Source of the DNA: Grammothele lineata
Lineage: Eukaryota; Basidiomycota; Agaricomycetes; Polyporales; Polyporaceae
NCBI GenBank assembly: GCA_002150815.3
Contig: NDFF03000247.1
Span: 1-64,000, forward strand
Reading direction: 5' to 3'
DNA length: 64,000 nt
Part shown: positions 34,635-48,080 of the stretch, one piece after another
Numbering within the stretch: position 1 is the stretch's first letter
Layout: each line of letters starts with the position of its first letter
Translations under genes and position numbers: made by a program
The notes under the pieces: generated by a model
Told to the model about the DNA's origin: nothing
What the model saw: only the letters and a program-made list of their open reading frames with translations
The model's database searches: none

Positions 34635-36394
34635 CTACGTATCTACGCCAATATAGAACACGACGATATCCCTACCCACGGCGGCGACAATCCTGGGGAT
34701 GCCTCGGCACGCGACGAAATCGAACGATCGTACATACAACGGTCGCTGGGCGATGTCAAATGCGGTGGGCTGGGCGTGGGGATAGGATACGTTATGGACG
34801 TGAATGACGGCACCCTTGGCGGGGCTGCCTGTCGATACAGCAAAATAGTCTGGATACGTAGGGCACCACCTGAAAGGAGAAATGGACCCCGGTGTCAGTA
34901 ACGCACATCTGCTGGACGCGGCCCCAGTCCGGTACCGCCGTCAGTCGGCCGAAATCCCGCGCGCACCGGTGGCGGCGGAGGGTGTGCGGAGCCGCAACCG
35001 CAACCGCGAGGCACGTCGAAGGGGGCCCAAGTGCGGGGCACGCACGCTTCGGGCCGATCGCGCGGCGCGCGGATGCCGCCTCAGACAAGACACGGGGCCA
35101 GGCGCAAGGGGGTGGACGTACCGAAACTGCTGACAGCCCTCCGCGAAGCTTGAGCCAGTGAGGTAGGGTTTACCCCCGTACAGGTTGCCCATGTCCCAGA
35201 GGGAGAAGCGCGTGCCGTAGGCCGCACCCACGCTGTATCGGAGAGAACGCAAACGTGATCGGTCAGTGGGAAGGTCAAGGTACATGAGAAGGGGCGAAGA
35301 AGGCAGGTGCGGACAGCGCGACAGCGGCGCGGACGGGCTGCGGCCAGTCGTGGTCACCGTCACAGCCGCGGTCGACATCGACCAGGTATGGAGGAATGCC
35401 GGAGCATTTGAACTCCGAGAAACGAGAAGCAGCGGTCCCAAACTCACAAATCCGCCGTGGGATCTCGCCGCCAAGCGACCGAGCCGGACCACTTTGTTGA
35501 CACGCCCGGCGCAGAATCGGCCAGCGTGCGGGGTTCGACGAGCTCAACAACGGCTTGGTTTCGCCAAGAATCTTGTTCATTGTCATTGAGGTCGGATCGC
35601 CAGTCCGTGAGGAAAATGGAACCGCGGCAGTCACCGACTAGTACCTCCTTGCTTGTGGATGGATGGGAGTCGACGCTGGTGAGTGGGTGAGGGAATGCAA
35701 TGACGTAGGAGGTGGGTTGGGGGCGTTTTGGAGGTGATCTACCAGGTGAGGGGGGAGAAGCAATGTCGATGACAGGGTCGAGATCCCAGACCATGAGCAT
35801 CTTGTCATCTGAAGCGCAGAAAAACAGGAGATAGGCGCAATGAACAGCTGGTGGGGCTTTGACAGATAATTGTATGCGTACCAGACACTGTAGCAACATA
35901 GCGGGAGCTGTCCTCGCTCCGACCTCCGCAGAAGGTCATGTCGTTCACCTTTCCATGGTGGCCACTGAGTCCGCCGCCGAAGGGGAAGATCTCTGAGTCG
36001 CCCGTGGCACGCTTAGACAAGAGGTACAGGCTGAAGTCGGACGCGGCAACAGCGAGTCTGGAAGAATTGTGTTAGACGATGGACACAAGGCCGAGACGAG
36101 AGACAAACTCGATCGACCAGTCGTCGGTGGAAGAAGGAGAGCTGACGCGCGTAGACCAAGCTATAGCGGTAATACGAGAGCCGATGTGAAAGACCGCGAT
36201 CGTTTTGCATGTGGATTCTCCCTGGTCGAAGCAAGTGGGTTTTCGCGCGGAGGTACGAGGAGAGAGACAAGACGTACAATCTGGATGACCTCGACGGAGT
36301 GGTCGCCACCGACTGCGATGAGATCCGGGGCGTCGTCGTGGTAGCAGGCGCAGACAGCATGGACAGTAGAACCGTGGTTGTGGCGGACATCCAT
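34635..36394 (-). CDS. NUP37: WD40-repeat protein, NUP37-like nucleoporin
   Basis: Probable Nup107-160 (Y-complex) nucleoporin at the nuclear pore. ATG 36394 opens MDVRHNHGSTVHAVCACYHD, then DLIAVGGDHSVEVIQI, a first blade. Spliced exons continue with FHIGSRITAIAWST, IFPFGGGLSGHHGKVNDMTF, YVATVSDDKMLMVWDLDP, VLVGDCRGSIFLTDWR, SVAWRRDP, TRFSLWDMGNLYGG, DYFAVSTGSPAKGAVIHVHN and a last strand pair, IPRIVAAVGRDIVVFYIGVD, before TAG 34635. The repeats fill about seven blades. The final exon must be read in the frame ending at 34635; another frame stops at 34643 but lacks the blade pattern. Identification as NUP37 rests on order and wording of these motifs from memory; another WD40 adaptor is possible. 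Confidence 0.65.
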
Positions 36395-36516
36395 GGTGGC
36401 TGAGGACAAGGAGGCGGGGCCGGCGCGCGAGGACTCGTCGACGCGACGGAGCACGTGCGCGTGTCGAGGACGCGGTGCGTGACGCTGGAGTGAGTGGACT
36501 CTCGCCCGAGGCAGCG

Positions 36517-36687
36517 ATGAGCAGCCCCCGCAAGCATCCGCATCCCGCCCTCTTCGTCGCCATCTCCGCCCTCTCCTTCGCCGCCTTCTACGCAACCCTC
36601 AAGCACAGGGCTACCACCCACCCCGCCTCCGCCCAGCCCCGCCAGCACGACCATCCCCTCGTACCCCCTCGCCACAAGGACGCCTGA
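36517..36687 (+). CDS. Small single-pass membrane protein, unknown
   Basis: A 56-residue frame in a 300-bp gap between two firm genes. It has a short N-terminus (MSSPRKHPHP), one hydrophobic helix (ALFVAISALSFAAFYATL) and a basic/proline-rich tail (QHDHPLVPPRHKDA). Size and topology resemble small mitochondrial or ER membrane proteins, but I recognise no family. The stop is only 20 bp before the UMP kinase ATG, so the two would overlap in untranslated regions, or the frame could be a short upstream frame in the kinase transcript. The start at 36517 is the first ATG of the frame. Confidence 0.45.
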   Translation: MSSPRKHPHPALFVAISALSFAAFYATLKHRATTHPASAQPRQHDHPLVPPRHKDA

Positions 36688-36707
36688 ACGCCTGCTCTCG
36701 CCCTACC

Positions 36708-37723
36708 ATGCCCGCCATCGTCGACAAGATTGCTGACGCCCTCCACCTCTCCAAGCACGCCGATCCCGCCCCCGCCTCCTCGTCCAGCACTCCCGTCTTC
36801 GACCACGGCAAGGTCACCGTCCTTTTCGTTCTCGGAGGCCCCGGCGCAGGTCGGCCTGGCTTCCCCTCTCCCAATCCTTGTCGTATCATCTAACCACCGA
36901 CGTCGCTGCCAGGCAAGGGCACGCAGTGTGCCAACCTCGTCAAAGACTTTGGCTTCTGCCACCTGTCCGGTGCGTTTCTGCCCCTCGCTCACCGCCCTGC
37001 CCATCTAAACCCCATCCTTTCCTTTCCTACAGCGGGTGACCTTCTCCGTGCCGAGCAGAATCGCGAGGGCTCCCAGTATGGCGAGATGATCCGCAAGTAC
37101 ATCCGCGAGGGCCAGATCGTCCCCATGGAGGTCACCATCAAGCTACTCGAGAATGCCATGACTGCCGCTCTCGCCGAGAATCGCGCCGGCGAAGGGTGGC
37201 AGGATGGCAAAGGTCGCTTCCTCATCGATGGGTTCCCCCGTAAGATGGACCAGGCTCTCAAGTTCGACGAGGATGTGAGTCGACACGTTCTCCATCCTTT
37301 GCTAACCTCACGCTGCCCCTGCACAGGTCTGCAAATCTTCCATGGTCCTCTTCTTCACTACTACAGAAGAGGAGATGGCAAAACGCTTACTCGAGCGTGG
37401 TAAGACTAGCGGGCGCGAAGACGACAACGAAGAGAGCATTAGGAAACGCTTCCGTGCGTCCAATTCGCTCTAGTTCCGTCATAACGTCGTCATTGAACTC
37501 TTCTCCAGGTACTTACAAAGAGCAGACCATGCCTGTTATCGAACACTACAGTAAGGAGGGGAAAGTGGCCACGGTGCGTTCACTTGACCTGCCTACGTGT
37601 ATTGTGTTCATTGGTGTTGTTCAGATCGACGCGTCTGCTTCAATCGACGAAGTGCACGAGAAGGCGAAAATGGTCGTCGGCAAGATTTTTGCAGGAGAGG
37701 TCGGACACAACATCACCGCATAA
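36708..37723 (+). CDS. URA6: UMP/CMP kinase (uridylate kinase)
   Basis: Transfers phosphate from ATP to UMP or CMP in pyrimidine nucleotide synthesis; cytosolic or nuclear. Exons 36708-36849, 36913-36969, 37033-37274, 37327-37453, 37509-37573 and 37625-37723 give 243 residues. Motifs: P-loop GGPGAGKGTQC, the nucleoside-monophosphate-binding [19 protein letters not shown] and [11 protein letters not shown], the [12 protein letters not shown] signature, and the short lid [22 protein letters not shown] typical of UMP/CMP rather than long-lid adenylate kinases. A 40-residue Ala/Ser/Pro-rich N-terminal extension precedes the core. All five introns keep phase at conserved residues. Confidence 0.93.
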
Positions 37724-37915
37724 ACTTCCCGCAGATAAACGGGATCCCCTACTAGTTGTAGATGCGCCACAATCAGAACTATCCACCGTAAACATCTGCG
37801 TGTGCATCAGCCTACCTATAATACAATACATCGGAAACATACAGACTCGCCGAATATACTAGGATACAGGAAGTGTGGGTATGGTATACTGCCCATGCCT
37901 TTTCACCTCTTAGAC

Positions 37916-39182
37916 TCAAACGTACAAAGCGAATCCTGTACTGCTACTCATAGGCGTAGCCGCTGTACAAACGGCCCTGCCACCCTTGGGGATGAGCAAA
38001 ATGTCGCCGTCGGTGCAAACAAAATGTGCCCGTTCGTCGATATCGTCCTGTGTCAAGGTGAGCAGTCGTCCGAAGGCATAGCTTCAGACCACTCACCGGC
38101 TCCCATTCCCAGCGCCCGCACCGTATGTACTCGACGACGGCAGGACCATTGCCTCCCGAGACTATCTTGCCATCCTCGGCGTACCGCAATCCAAGATGGG
38201 CGCCGTCCTGATAGGCACTCACAAGGACAGCGGTAGCCTTTTCGGCAAATGCAACGCGCACCTCTTCCGACTCCATGTCGACCGATGGGTCCCTAAACGG
38301 CCTGACGATGATCACGTCCAGACCTGCCCCCGTCCCGCCGAGATCATCTCTCCCTCGAGGGGTGATCTTGAATGCGGGCTCAAGCCTATCCACGTTGACC
38401 GTCGACAGGAAATACGCGAACGGGCCTCCAAAGTCGACTATGGGGTCATCCTCGGTGCTACGCTCGTGGGGGACAAACTTGTTGCTCGTAGGATCCCAGA
38501 CCTCGACGACACCTGCGCCAGTTCGAGGATATAGCTTGACCGACGCGGCATACCAGCGGGTGATGTTCTGGCGGGCAGCGGTCTTGAATCGCTCCATGGT
38601 AGGATCCGTGGCACGGAGCGCCTCAGAGTCATGAAGAATAGAAGCATGAAGAGCTGTTGAAGCTACGACCGCGGATATGGCGACTTGCTGTGGAACAGGG
38701 AGTATGCCCGGAGTCCGAACCGGGGGAGGGGTGAGGACCGTGACGGCGAGATTTAGCTGGGTTGTGACTGGGTTGGGGGCAAGTAGGCCACGGAGAGAGC
38801 GGAGCTTATACTGGACGGGATCGTCATCTGGAGAGGGAGGAAACAGAGACGCGTAGAGGGCGTTAGCGGTCCCGCAAGGGACAAGGGCGATGTGAATGCG
38901 GGGGAGTGGCTTGTCAGAGGGAGAGCTGTTGAGCACGTTGATCATCTCGTGGAGGGTACCGTCGCCCGAGCCTAGGACGACGGAAATGGGTTGCTCGGAA
39001 GGCGATCCAATGGAGTCAACAAAGTCGGTTACGAGAGTGCCGATATGACGAGGGCTTTCTGTCGCAATAACCTTGTCTGGGGTAGCGGAACTCTGCACGA
39101 GAAGGGGGAGAACATGGTCGTTGAAGAAGGCCTTGGCGGAATGGTCTCCGCACGCGGGATTGTAGACGACTAGGAGAGGCAT
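37916..39182 (-). CDS. Diacylglycerol/sphingoid-base kinase-domain protein
   Basis: Likely ATP-dependent lipid kinase of the DAGK_cat superfamily; the substrate (ceramide, sphingoid base or diacylglycerol) is not shown by the sequence. Exons (minus) 39182-38097 and 38047-37916, with a 49-bp intron, give 405 residues. The start MPLLVVYNPACGDHSAKAFF matches the NPxxG phosphate-binding strand, followed by VVLGSGDGTLHEMIN (equivalent of the GGDGT signature) and LVPCGTANALYASLF. The C-terminal half has the paired beta-sandwich (GPFAYFLSTVNV, FKITPRGRDD) and a last exon with HFVCTDGDILLIPKGG. It is shorter than Lcb4/SphK enzymes and lacks a membrane anchor. It converges with UMP kinase across 192 bp. 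Confidence 0.82.
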
Positions 39183-39639
39183 TGGTGAAAATAATCTGCA
39201 ACCGGCGTATTCAGCAATCACTCCCGCGTAAACCACGACTAGGAAAGCTACCCCACCTGGACAACACTGTATATGTGCACTCGGAGGTTCAACTTGAATT
39301 GTTTGCGTTCAGACCCGCCCCGCACTGGGTTTACCTTGGGAATTTGGTAGGACCAAGAGATCAAGTCTGGGTCAGCCACAGGCAGGTCGCAGACGAGGAC
39401 GAGGAGCGTCGGGGGTGGGATTGGCCACGGACCTGCACGTCCCGCCTATAATGCGACATTAATATTGTCGATCGCGAGCCATGACCACACCAGAGCGTCA
39501 TCGATCTCCGGTAAGATCGGGATCTCGATGCACCCGAGTCGTTATCTTATCTGCTTGCGACCCTGGCCCTGACTATCCCGGCAAGTTCGAATGTATGCCG
39601 CCGTGACTCCGACAGCCAGGAGTACGGACAAGCACGTCC
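39183..39639. promoter_or_regulatory. Divergent upstream region of the lipid kinase and NIT2
   Basis: A 457-bp gap between two opposite start codons, so it should hold both promoters. I saw no TATA box or recognisable operator. No additional gene is supported. Confidence 0.4.
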
Positions 39640-41215
39640 ATGCGCCGTCTGCTATCCCATTCACTCACGCGTTCCTCTTTTCTCCGCTTCATGTCTTCTT
39701 CTACCCCTACAACCCTCAAGCCTTTCCAACTCGCCCTCATACAGCTTGGAGGTGTCACTGTCGACAAGGATGGCAAGTGGCTGCCGTCGCGTCTTTACGC
39801 TCAGACACGTTCTCATTCTTCTTCAATAGCCAACATAAAGCACGCCAGAGAGTTGATCAGGAAGGCGGCTGCGGGCAATGGCGGCCTCAAGCCTGATCTT
39901 GTCGTCCTGCCCGTGAGTGTCCATCTGTCTCGTCCATTTCTCCAAAAGACATCTCCATGCCAGGAATGCTTCAACTCGCTCTATGGGGCCCAAAACTTTC
40001 CTGTATATGCCGAAACCATTGGCTATACCCCTGGAGAGCCCTATGATGTTGCTGCCTCTCAGAGTGATTCTGTCAAGATGCTCTCTGCCGCCGCCAAGGA
40101 TGAGGGCATCTGGCTCATTGGGGGTTTGTCGCCTTCTTGCCGAAGGCTGATCAGGCCTCTGAACATGCGTCCTTACGCTTAGGCACGATCCCTGAGCGCG
40201 AAGCAGGCACCGGAAACCTGTACAATACTTGCACCGTGTACTCGCCAAAGGGTCGGTCGATGACCGTGCAAGGTCGGACGGACCATGCCTGACAAAACAC
40301 CGCAGGTGACCTCGTCGCAATGCATAGGAAGGTGCACTTATTCGACATCGACATTCCTGGCAAAATCACCTTCAAGGTTGTCGCATACCGTTTAGACCCT
40401 CCGACACTCACTAAACCTGATTCATACTCTTCCAGGAAAGCGAGACGCTGAGCCCGGGCAACACTATCAATCAGTTCGATACTGGTGCGTCGTGGAGAGC
40501 GGGGAACCACAAGCTCAATGCTAATAATGAACGTAGAGTTTGCGCGCATCGGCCTTGGTATTTGTTATGACGTTCGGTTCCCCGAACTTGCTATGACTTG
40601 TGCGCGGCGAGGTCCGTTCGTGGCCGTTGCGGAACGGTCAATGGCACTGACTCGGCGTGGATCTGCAGGTTGCAACGTCTTGATTTATCCCTCTGCATTC
40701 AACACGACGACCGGGCCGTTGCACTGGGAGCTTCTGTCGCGTGCTCGGTATGTGACCGGTAAGAACGTTTGGACAAGGAGCTGACTGTTATGTTCACACC
40801 AGCGCGGTCGACAACCAAGTGTATTTTGCGATGTGCAGTCCGGCGCGTGATTTGACACAGAGCTACCATGCTGTAAGATTGGTTCCGCCGGCAGTGACCA
40901 TTGCATACACTCATGCGCCTTTAGTGGGGCCACAGCATCGTGGTGGATCCAATGTGAGTACATGACAGCTGCAGTGCAGACCACAGCAGGCTGAACGAAA
41001 GACGGCGTGCAGGGGCAAGGTGATCGCGGAGGCGGAGCACGAAGAAGCGATTCTGCACGTGCATATAGGTGAGGCGCGGAGGCGTGTGCTTGAGCACGCA
41101 GCGCAAACTGAAGCACGAGACAGATCCGAATGTGATGGAGGAGGCGCGTGCGGGGATTCCGGTGACGAAGCAGCGGCGGTTCGAAGTGTACCCAGACGTC
41201 TCAAAGGGCTTATAA
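39640..41215 (+). CDS. NIT2: Omega-amidase / nitrilase-like hydrolase, NIT2 type
   Basis: Hydrolyses alpha-ketoglutaramate-type amides (NIT2) or deaminated glutathione (NIT1/Nit2 branch). The nitrilase fold is sure and the substrate less so. The catalytic triad is visible: Glu in [13 protein letters not shown] (completed by splicing), Lys in [13 protein letters not shown] and Cys in [12 protein letters not shown]. Other conserved pieces are [47 protein letters not shown] and [15 protein letters not shown]. The stop TAA is at 41213-41215. At least seven short introns interrupt the gene. The ATG at 39640 adds a Ser/Arg/Leu-rich leader ([17 protein letters not shown]) that looks like a mitochondrial presequence; an internal ATG right after it ([12 protein letters not shown]) would give the cytosolic form. 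Confidence 0.87.
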
Positions 41216-41429
41216 ACCGTGTACGCGGCGGCGGGCCAGGTCGTGCGAGGGGCGGTGTGTATTATATACGAGTGTCCGGGCACACGGAGGCTGGTATGTG
41301 CACAGGAGTCTGTCAGAAGAGCGTGCGAGGCGTGGCCAGACGCTCCCGTCGACGACGCCATTGGTTGGAGACGGCGACGTACGAACGCCTGCTTGCCATA
41401 TCGGGGGACGCTCGATGTGGGCGAGTGCG

Positions 41430-41449
41430 CGAATGTTCGCGAGCCTTCG
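41430..41449 (+). promoter_or_regulatory. Heat-shock element upstream of the Hsp40 gene
   Basis: Four consecutive 5-bp units in alternating orientation, cGAAt gTTCg cGAgc cTTCg, lie about 140 bp before the Hsp40 ATG. Three units are perfect nGAAn/nTTCn and one (GAG) is imperfect. This is the Hsf1-binding architecture and fits heat induction of a YDJ1-type gene. Confidence 0.6.
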
Positions 41450-41590
41450 ACCGGATTCCACTGCGTTCGGCGCCGCCCAGGGCTTTTATCCCGTCCGCCT
41501 GCGCCGGACCTGTACTCGCTTACGACCCTCGCCCATCCCTCCTTCCTCTCCTCCCCTCCTCCTATCCTCGTTCCCTCCAGTCCTTGAACA

Positions 41591-43083
41591 ATGGTCAAGG
41601 AAACGTACGCGTTCACCATCTCGTCTCGTTCGATCCGCGTAGTAACCTCCTACCTTCTGCAGCAAATACTATGATCTTCTTGACGTCTCGCCCGATGCAT
41701 CCGAGGCCGACCTGAAGAAGGCCTATCGCAAAAAGTATTCGCCTCCAAACCTAGATCGCTCCGTCGTGCTCACCTATGATGTACCAGGGCCCTCAGGTTG
41801 CACCCGGACAAGGGCGGCGATCCAGAGCTTTTCAAGGAAGTAACACATGCGTAAGCTTCCGGCTCTTTCCTCTCGCTTCCTTCCTCTCACCCCGCCACCT
41901 CTACTCCAGATACGAGATTCTCTCCGACTCCCAGAAGCGAAGTATTTATGACGCGAGAGGAGAGGCCGGTCTCAGCGATGCCGGTGGCATGGGTGGCATG
42001 GATCCACAGGTGTGTTTGCTTGCATTTTATCCCTCTGAGTCGCTCGCTGACGGCTTCGCGTTCCCCCAGGACCTCTTTTCTCAACTGTTTGGCGGTGGAG
42101 GTTTCTTCGGAGGAGGTCCACAACGGTCGCAAGGCCCTCGCAAGACAAAAGATCTCGTGCATCGCGTGCACGTCACCCTCGAAGACCTATACAAAGGCAA
42201 GACGACCAAGCTCGCGCTCACCCGCAATGTCATTTGTGTCAAGTGCAGTGGCAAGGGTGGCAAGGAAGGCGCCGTTCGCCAATGCCCATCATGCTCCGGT
42301 CGTGGTGTCAGGGTCACGCTCCGCCAGATGGGCCCGATGATCCAGCAGATCCAGCAACCCTGCGACGAGTGCTCTGGTACGGGCGAAATCATCAACCACA
42401 AGGACAAGTGCAAGACTTGCAACGGCCGCAAGGTCGTTTCGGAGAAGAAGATGCTCGAGGTCCACATCGACAAAGGTATGAAGGGTGGGCAGACCATCAA
42501 CTTCCGTGGGGAGAGCGACCAGGCACCGAACGTCACTCCTGGCGATGTAATCATTGTCATTGAGGAGAAACCTCACGACCGATTCAAGCGTCAAGACAAC
42601 GACCTCTTCTACGAGCAAGAGGTCGATCTCCTGACCGCGCTCGCCGGCGGACAGTTCGCGATCAGGCATTTGGACGATCGTGCACTTATCGTGAATATCG
42701 CCCCTGGCGAGGTCTTGAAGCACGGTAAGCAAATTTCTCGCGTCCGTCCGCCATACGACCGTGCTGACGTCCAAGCCGCGACGTTTTCAGACGACCTGAA
42801 GGTCATCCGCGGCCAGGGTATGCCTTCACAGCGGCACCATGAGCCTGGCGACCTGTTCGTGAAAATTACCGTCAAGTTCCCTGATCACATCCCTCCGGAA
42901 TCCATCCCTCTTCTCGAACAAGCGCTCCCACCAAGGGAACCAATTGAGAAGTTCCCGGCTTCGATCCACTTGGAGGAGGTCGACCTGGACGAAGTTGACC
43001 AGAGGCAGCGAGAGCGGGCGGCAGGAGAGGACGCAATGGACGAGGACGATGATCAGCCACGAGTGCAGTGCGCGAACCAGTAG
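41591..43083 (+). CDS. YDJ1: Type I Hsp40 co-chaperone, Ydj1-like, with farnesylation box
   Basis: Stimulates Hsp70 ATPase and delivers clients; cytosol and ER/mitochondrial surface. Exon 1 is 14 nt (41591-41604). Splicing yields a J-domain (TKYYDLLDVSPDASEADLKK, HPDKGGDPELFKEV with the HPD motif), a Gly/Phe linker (LFGGGGFFGGG), and four CxxCxGxG-type zinc repeats (CVKCSGKG, CPSCSGRG, CDECSGTG, CKTCNGRK). Two C-terminal barrel domains and an acidic tail (EDAMDEDDDQ) follow. The last four residues, CANQ, form a CaaX box like the CASQ of yeast Ydj1, so farnesylation is expected. The intron near 42004-42069 interrupts the Gly-rich part. The in-frame stretch near 42727-42789 (GKQIS to ATFS) is likely also an intron (GTAAGC to TTTTCAG). 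Confidence 0.95.
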
Positions 43084-43642
43084 AGCTGAACGACGGACTA
43101 TGACTCTGCCTCGTTGTGTACTATCATACAGCGCTGTGTTTAGAGAGGAGAGCGAGAGGAGGCTGCTGTGGGAGGTATTGGCTGTCGATTGCTGTTCACA
43201 TTGATCATCTATTGCATTCTCTTGCACGTCATTCGTAGTTTATGTCGCCTAGTAGCAGCAGCATCCGCTAGACCCTGTGTCAGTACATTGTTCTATAGCA
43301 TCACGGTTTTCGTTCCATGGTGGATGGTCGCCGCGCGCAGAGTCGAAAGGACCGACTCAATCATACTTCACTCGCTGGAACTACCGCCACAGCGGGCCGA
43401 GTGAGCCGTGCACGTGAGCTGTCCAAGCAACACGACTCGAACCGCCACCCCGTCCTCCTCCCCGCCCCGACGCAATAAATCTCCTTGGTCTCCGCTTTGT
43501 TCTCTTTCCTGACCCAGTGCATTTCGTCCACATCTTCCACGGACGCGTCTTGCAGTGCTTACCTTGCTTCAAGATACCACGACCACTTAGTGGCACCCGT
43601 CGGTCTTGACACAACACTAGGTATCTCTACACTACAAACGCG
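43084..43642. other. YDJ1 3' region and Rho promoter
   Basis: No supported gene in 559 bp. It contains the pyrimidine-rich upstream region of the Rho gene; no TATA box is clear. Short frames lack domains. Confidence 0.4.
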
Positions 43643-44471
43643 ATGGCGACGCCGTACAACCCTGGCGAATCCTCTGGGCCTCCTCGAAGGCCAGACGTGA
43701 AACGCAAGCTGGTTGTTGTCGGTGACGGTGCGTGCAGAGCCTGTTCTATATCCTATTGTTCTCACTTGTATCTCCAAAGGTGGCTGCGGGAAGACTTGTC
43801 TGCTCATCGTGTACGCGGAAAACAGGTTCCCTGAGGTGCGTGTCCTCTCTTTTTCGTATTCCGTGAGATCGTGAACGCTCACGGCACGCGTCAAAGGCTT
43901 ACATTCCAACCGTGTTCGAGAACTACGTCACCCTCGTCAACTTTGATGGCAAGCTCGTAGAGCTCGCGCTCTGGGACACGGCGGGACAAGAAGAGTACGA
44001 CAGGCTGCGGCCGCTCAGCTACCCTGAGAGCAATGTCATTTTGATCGTCTTTTCCGTCGACTTCCCTGTTAGTCTCGGGAACGTCCAGGACAAGGTGCGG
44101 GTTGTTCCATCCGCCCATCCGCCTTCCCCGTGTCTCCTCTCGCCTCCCCGCCGCGTGTTGAACAGCGTTCCGTGATACAGTGGTTTCCAGAAGTGGCGCA
44201 CTTCTGCGAGGGCGTCCCCCTCATCTTGGTCGCGACGAAGACGGATCTACGCCGGGACGAGCAGACACGGCGAATGTTGAGCGCACAGGGCCAAATGCCT
44301 GTCACGACGGAACAAGGCGTGGCAGTCGCGCGGGAGATCGGGGCCAAATACGTGGAGTGCTCGGCCAAGACGGGCGACAACGTGCGGGAGGTCTTTAATC
44401 TGGCGCTCAAGGAGAGCATGCGGGGCAAATGGGGCAAGATCGTCAAACAGCGACGGTGCGTCATTACATGA
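43643..44471 (+). CDS. Rho-family small GTPase with CaaX box
   Basis: Membrane-anchored switch for actin and cell-wall polarity. Exons 43643-43727, 43780-43835, 43897-44094 and 44181-44471 give 209 residues. Motifs in order: G1 VVGDGGCGKTC, effector loop [10 protein letters not shown]3 [19 protein letters not shown] (Rho-type), G4 VATKTDL, G5 ECSAKTG, a basic region (KIVKQRR) and the terminal CaaX box CVIT. A 19-residue N-terminal extension ([19 protein letters not shown]) precedes the core. The insert between G4 and G5 marks it as Rho rather than Ras. Subfamily (Rho2- or Rho3-like) was not resolved. The terminal Thr makes farnesyl versus geranylgeranyl choice uncertain. Confidence 0.92.
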
Positions 44472-44743
44472 CGACGGCCCCGGGTGATCCTTCTGGGAGT
44501 TGCGGACGCATCCTGCCCAGCCCTCTCTCCGGCGTGAAGGCCGACGTGGGATGAATGGGGAAGCGGTGGAAGGAATGCGAGTAAGACATGGGAAAGCATG
44601 CCCCTCACGATACGATGCACTCGACTTCCGACATACGACGCATTATCACTCGCATTTCGCATCTGGACATGTTTCACGATCTATCAGCATTACAGTAGAC
44701 CTGCTTGCGCCGCATACTGTACTAACTATTGCTCTGAATGTCA

Positions 44744-45480
44744 TCAGTCCGTTTTCCCGAGCGGCTTGGCCGAAATGCGGGATGCGGTTCGCATGGACGC
44801 AGCCAGGACGTAGCAGAACATGGCGAGCATGACCAGTGCGGTTCCGACATCTACCCACCCCAAATCGTCCATGCGTCCCACTGGGATGGTGATAATCAAC
44901 TCGTGTTGGGTATCGGAGTCGGGTATAAGCAACAACGACGAAGAGGGCCACCCATCGAGGGACTGGTAGGGGCGCAAAACGTCGGGGACCGAAGCGACGG
45001 CTACATGCACGAGTTATCGCTGCAGCGAGAGGAGAACACATAACAAAACCGCTCACGGTCTTGGACGCAGGAGAAGAAGCCGAGAGGCCTGTTGAGACTA
45101 ACATTGTGGAAGGCTACGTCCGTACGTTTCGTTGGTTCACCATAGCGAGCATGCAAGGGAATGTCTAGGGTAATGTCCTGCGGTCGGTGGAGGGAAAGCT
45201 GAGATAGGTCCGTATTCAGAAGCAGCACTGACCCGCGGGGGCCGACGGCAGATACGGGTCGCTCGAGGTCGGACATGCCGGTCAATGAAAAACTGTAGCT
45301 GGATTGTTGAGCAAGCTCGTATGGATCTGGGTAGATATGTGGGTCGAGGTCGAGGAGGACATGAAGGGAACATGCTGTGAGTTCCTGTTGTGGTGGAAAA
45401 TGAATGGTGGTTGAGAGGGAGAAGTGGAAGCCTTGTGTAGAGATAGATGAGGAAAGCGACGGGCGAAGGGTTGAGGTCAT
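44744..45480 (-). CDS. PBN1: GPI mannosyltransferase I subunit, PIG-X/PBN1
   Basis: ER membrane partner of GPI mannosyltransferase I (PIG-M/Gpi14), needed to add the first mannose to GPI anchors. Exons (minus) 45480-45057 and 45000-44744, with a 56-bp intron, give 226 residues. Evidence: a luminal part beginning near FHFSLSTTIHFP, then CSLHVLLDLDPHIYPDPYEL, TGMSDLERP, and the PIG-X signature LDIPLHARYGEPT followed by FHNVSLNRPLGFFSC. The second exon has IITIPVGRMDDLGWVDVGTA leading into a C-terminal transmembrane helix (ALVMLAMFCYVLAAS) and a short basic tail. ATG 45480 is the first in frame; the frame is open further upstream but has no ATG. The acceptor at 45001 was chosen because the nearer one brings a stop into frame. 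Confidence 0.75.
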
Positions 45481-45751
45481 GGATGGCAGCGAATGCGCCC
45501 TGAAGGGCGTTACAGTTGCGTCTAGAGCGTTGGTGGGTGCGAGCCCAAGCTCGAGGTCGGGGTCGGGGACGAGAGCCTGAGACAGAGGCTCACACGGGAT
45601 GCGGGGCGGACACCCGGGAATCGAAACACGTGCACGTGCCGATGGACGCGGTATAGGCTCGTGCACCGAATCCCGAAAGCCTCAGGAGTCAGGACATCCC
45701 GAGCGGCAGAACAACCGACTTGGTATCCTCCCCGTCCTACCCGCCTTCACA
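45481..45751. promoter_or_regulatory. Divergent promoter of PBN1 and PFK2/FBP2
   Basis: A 271-bp gap between opposite start codons. No TATA box is obvious. The upstream open frame of PBN1 overlaps it but lacks a start. Confidence 0.4.

Positions 45752-48080
<2,329 letters not shown>

Noticed and set aside
34643..34843. Alternative final frame of the NUP37-like gene ending at 34643
   Set aside because: The frame ending at 34635 gives a continuous WD40 strand pattern (YVRSFDF, IVAAVGRDIVVFYIG), while the other is Ser/Pro-rich without blades.
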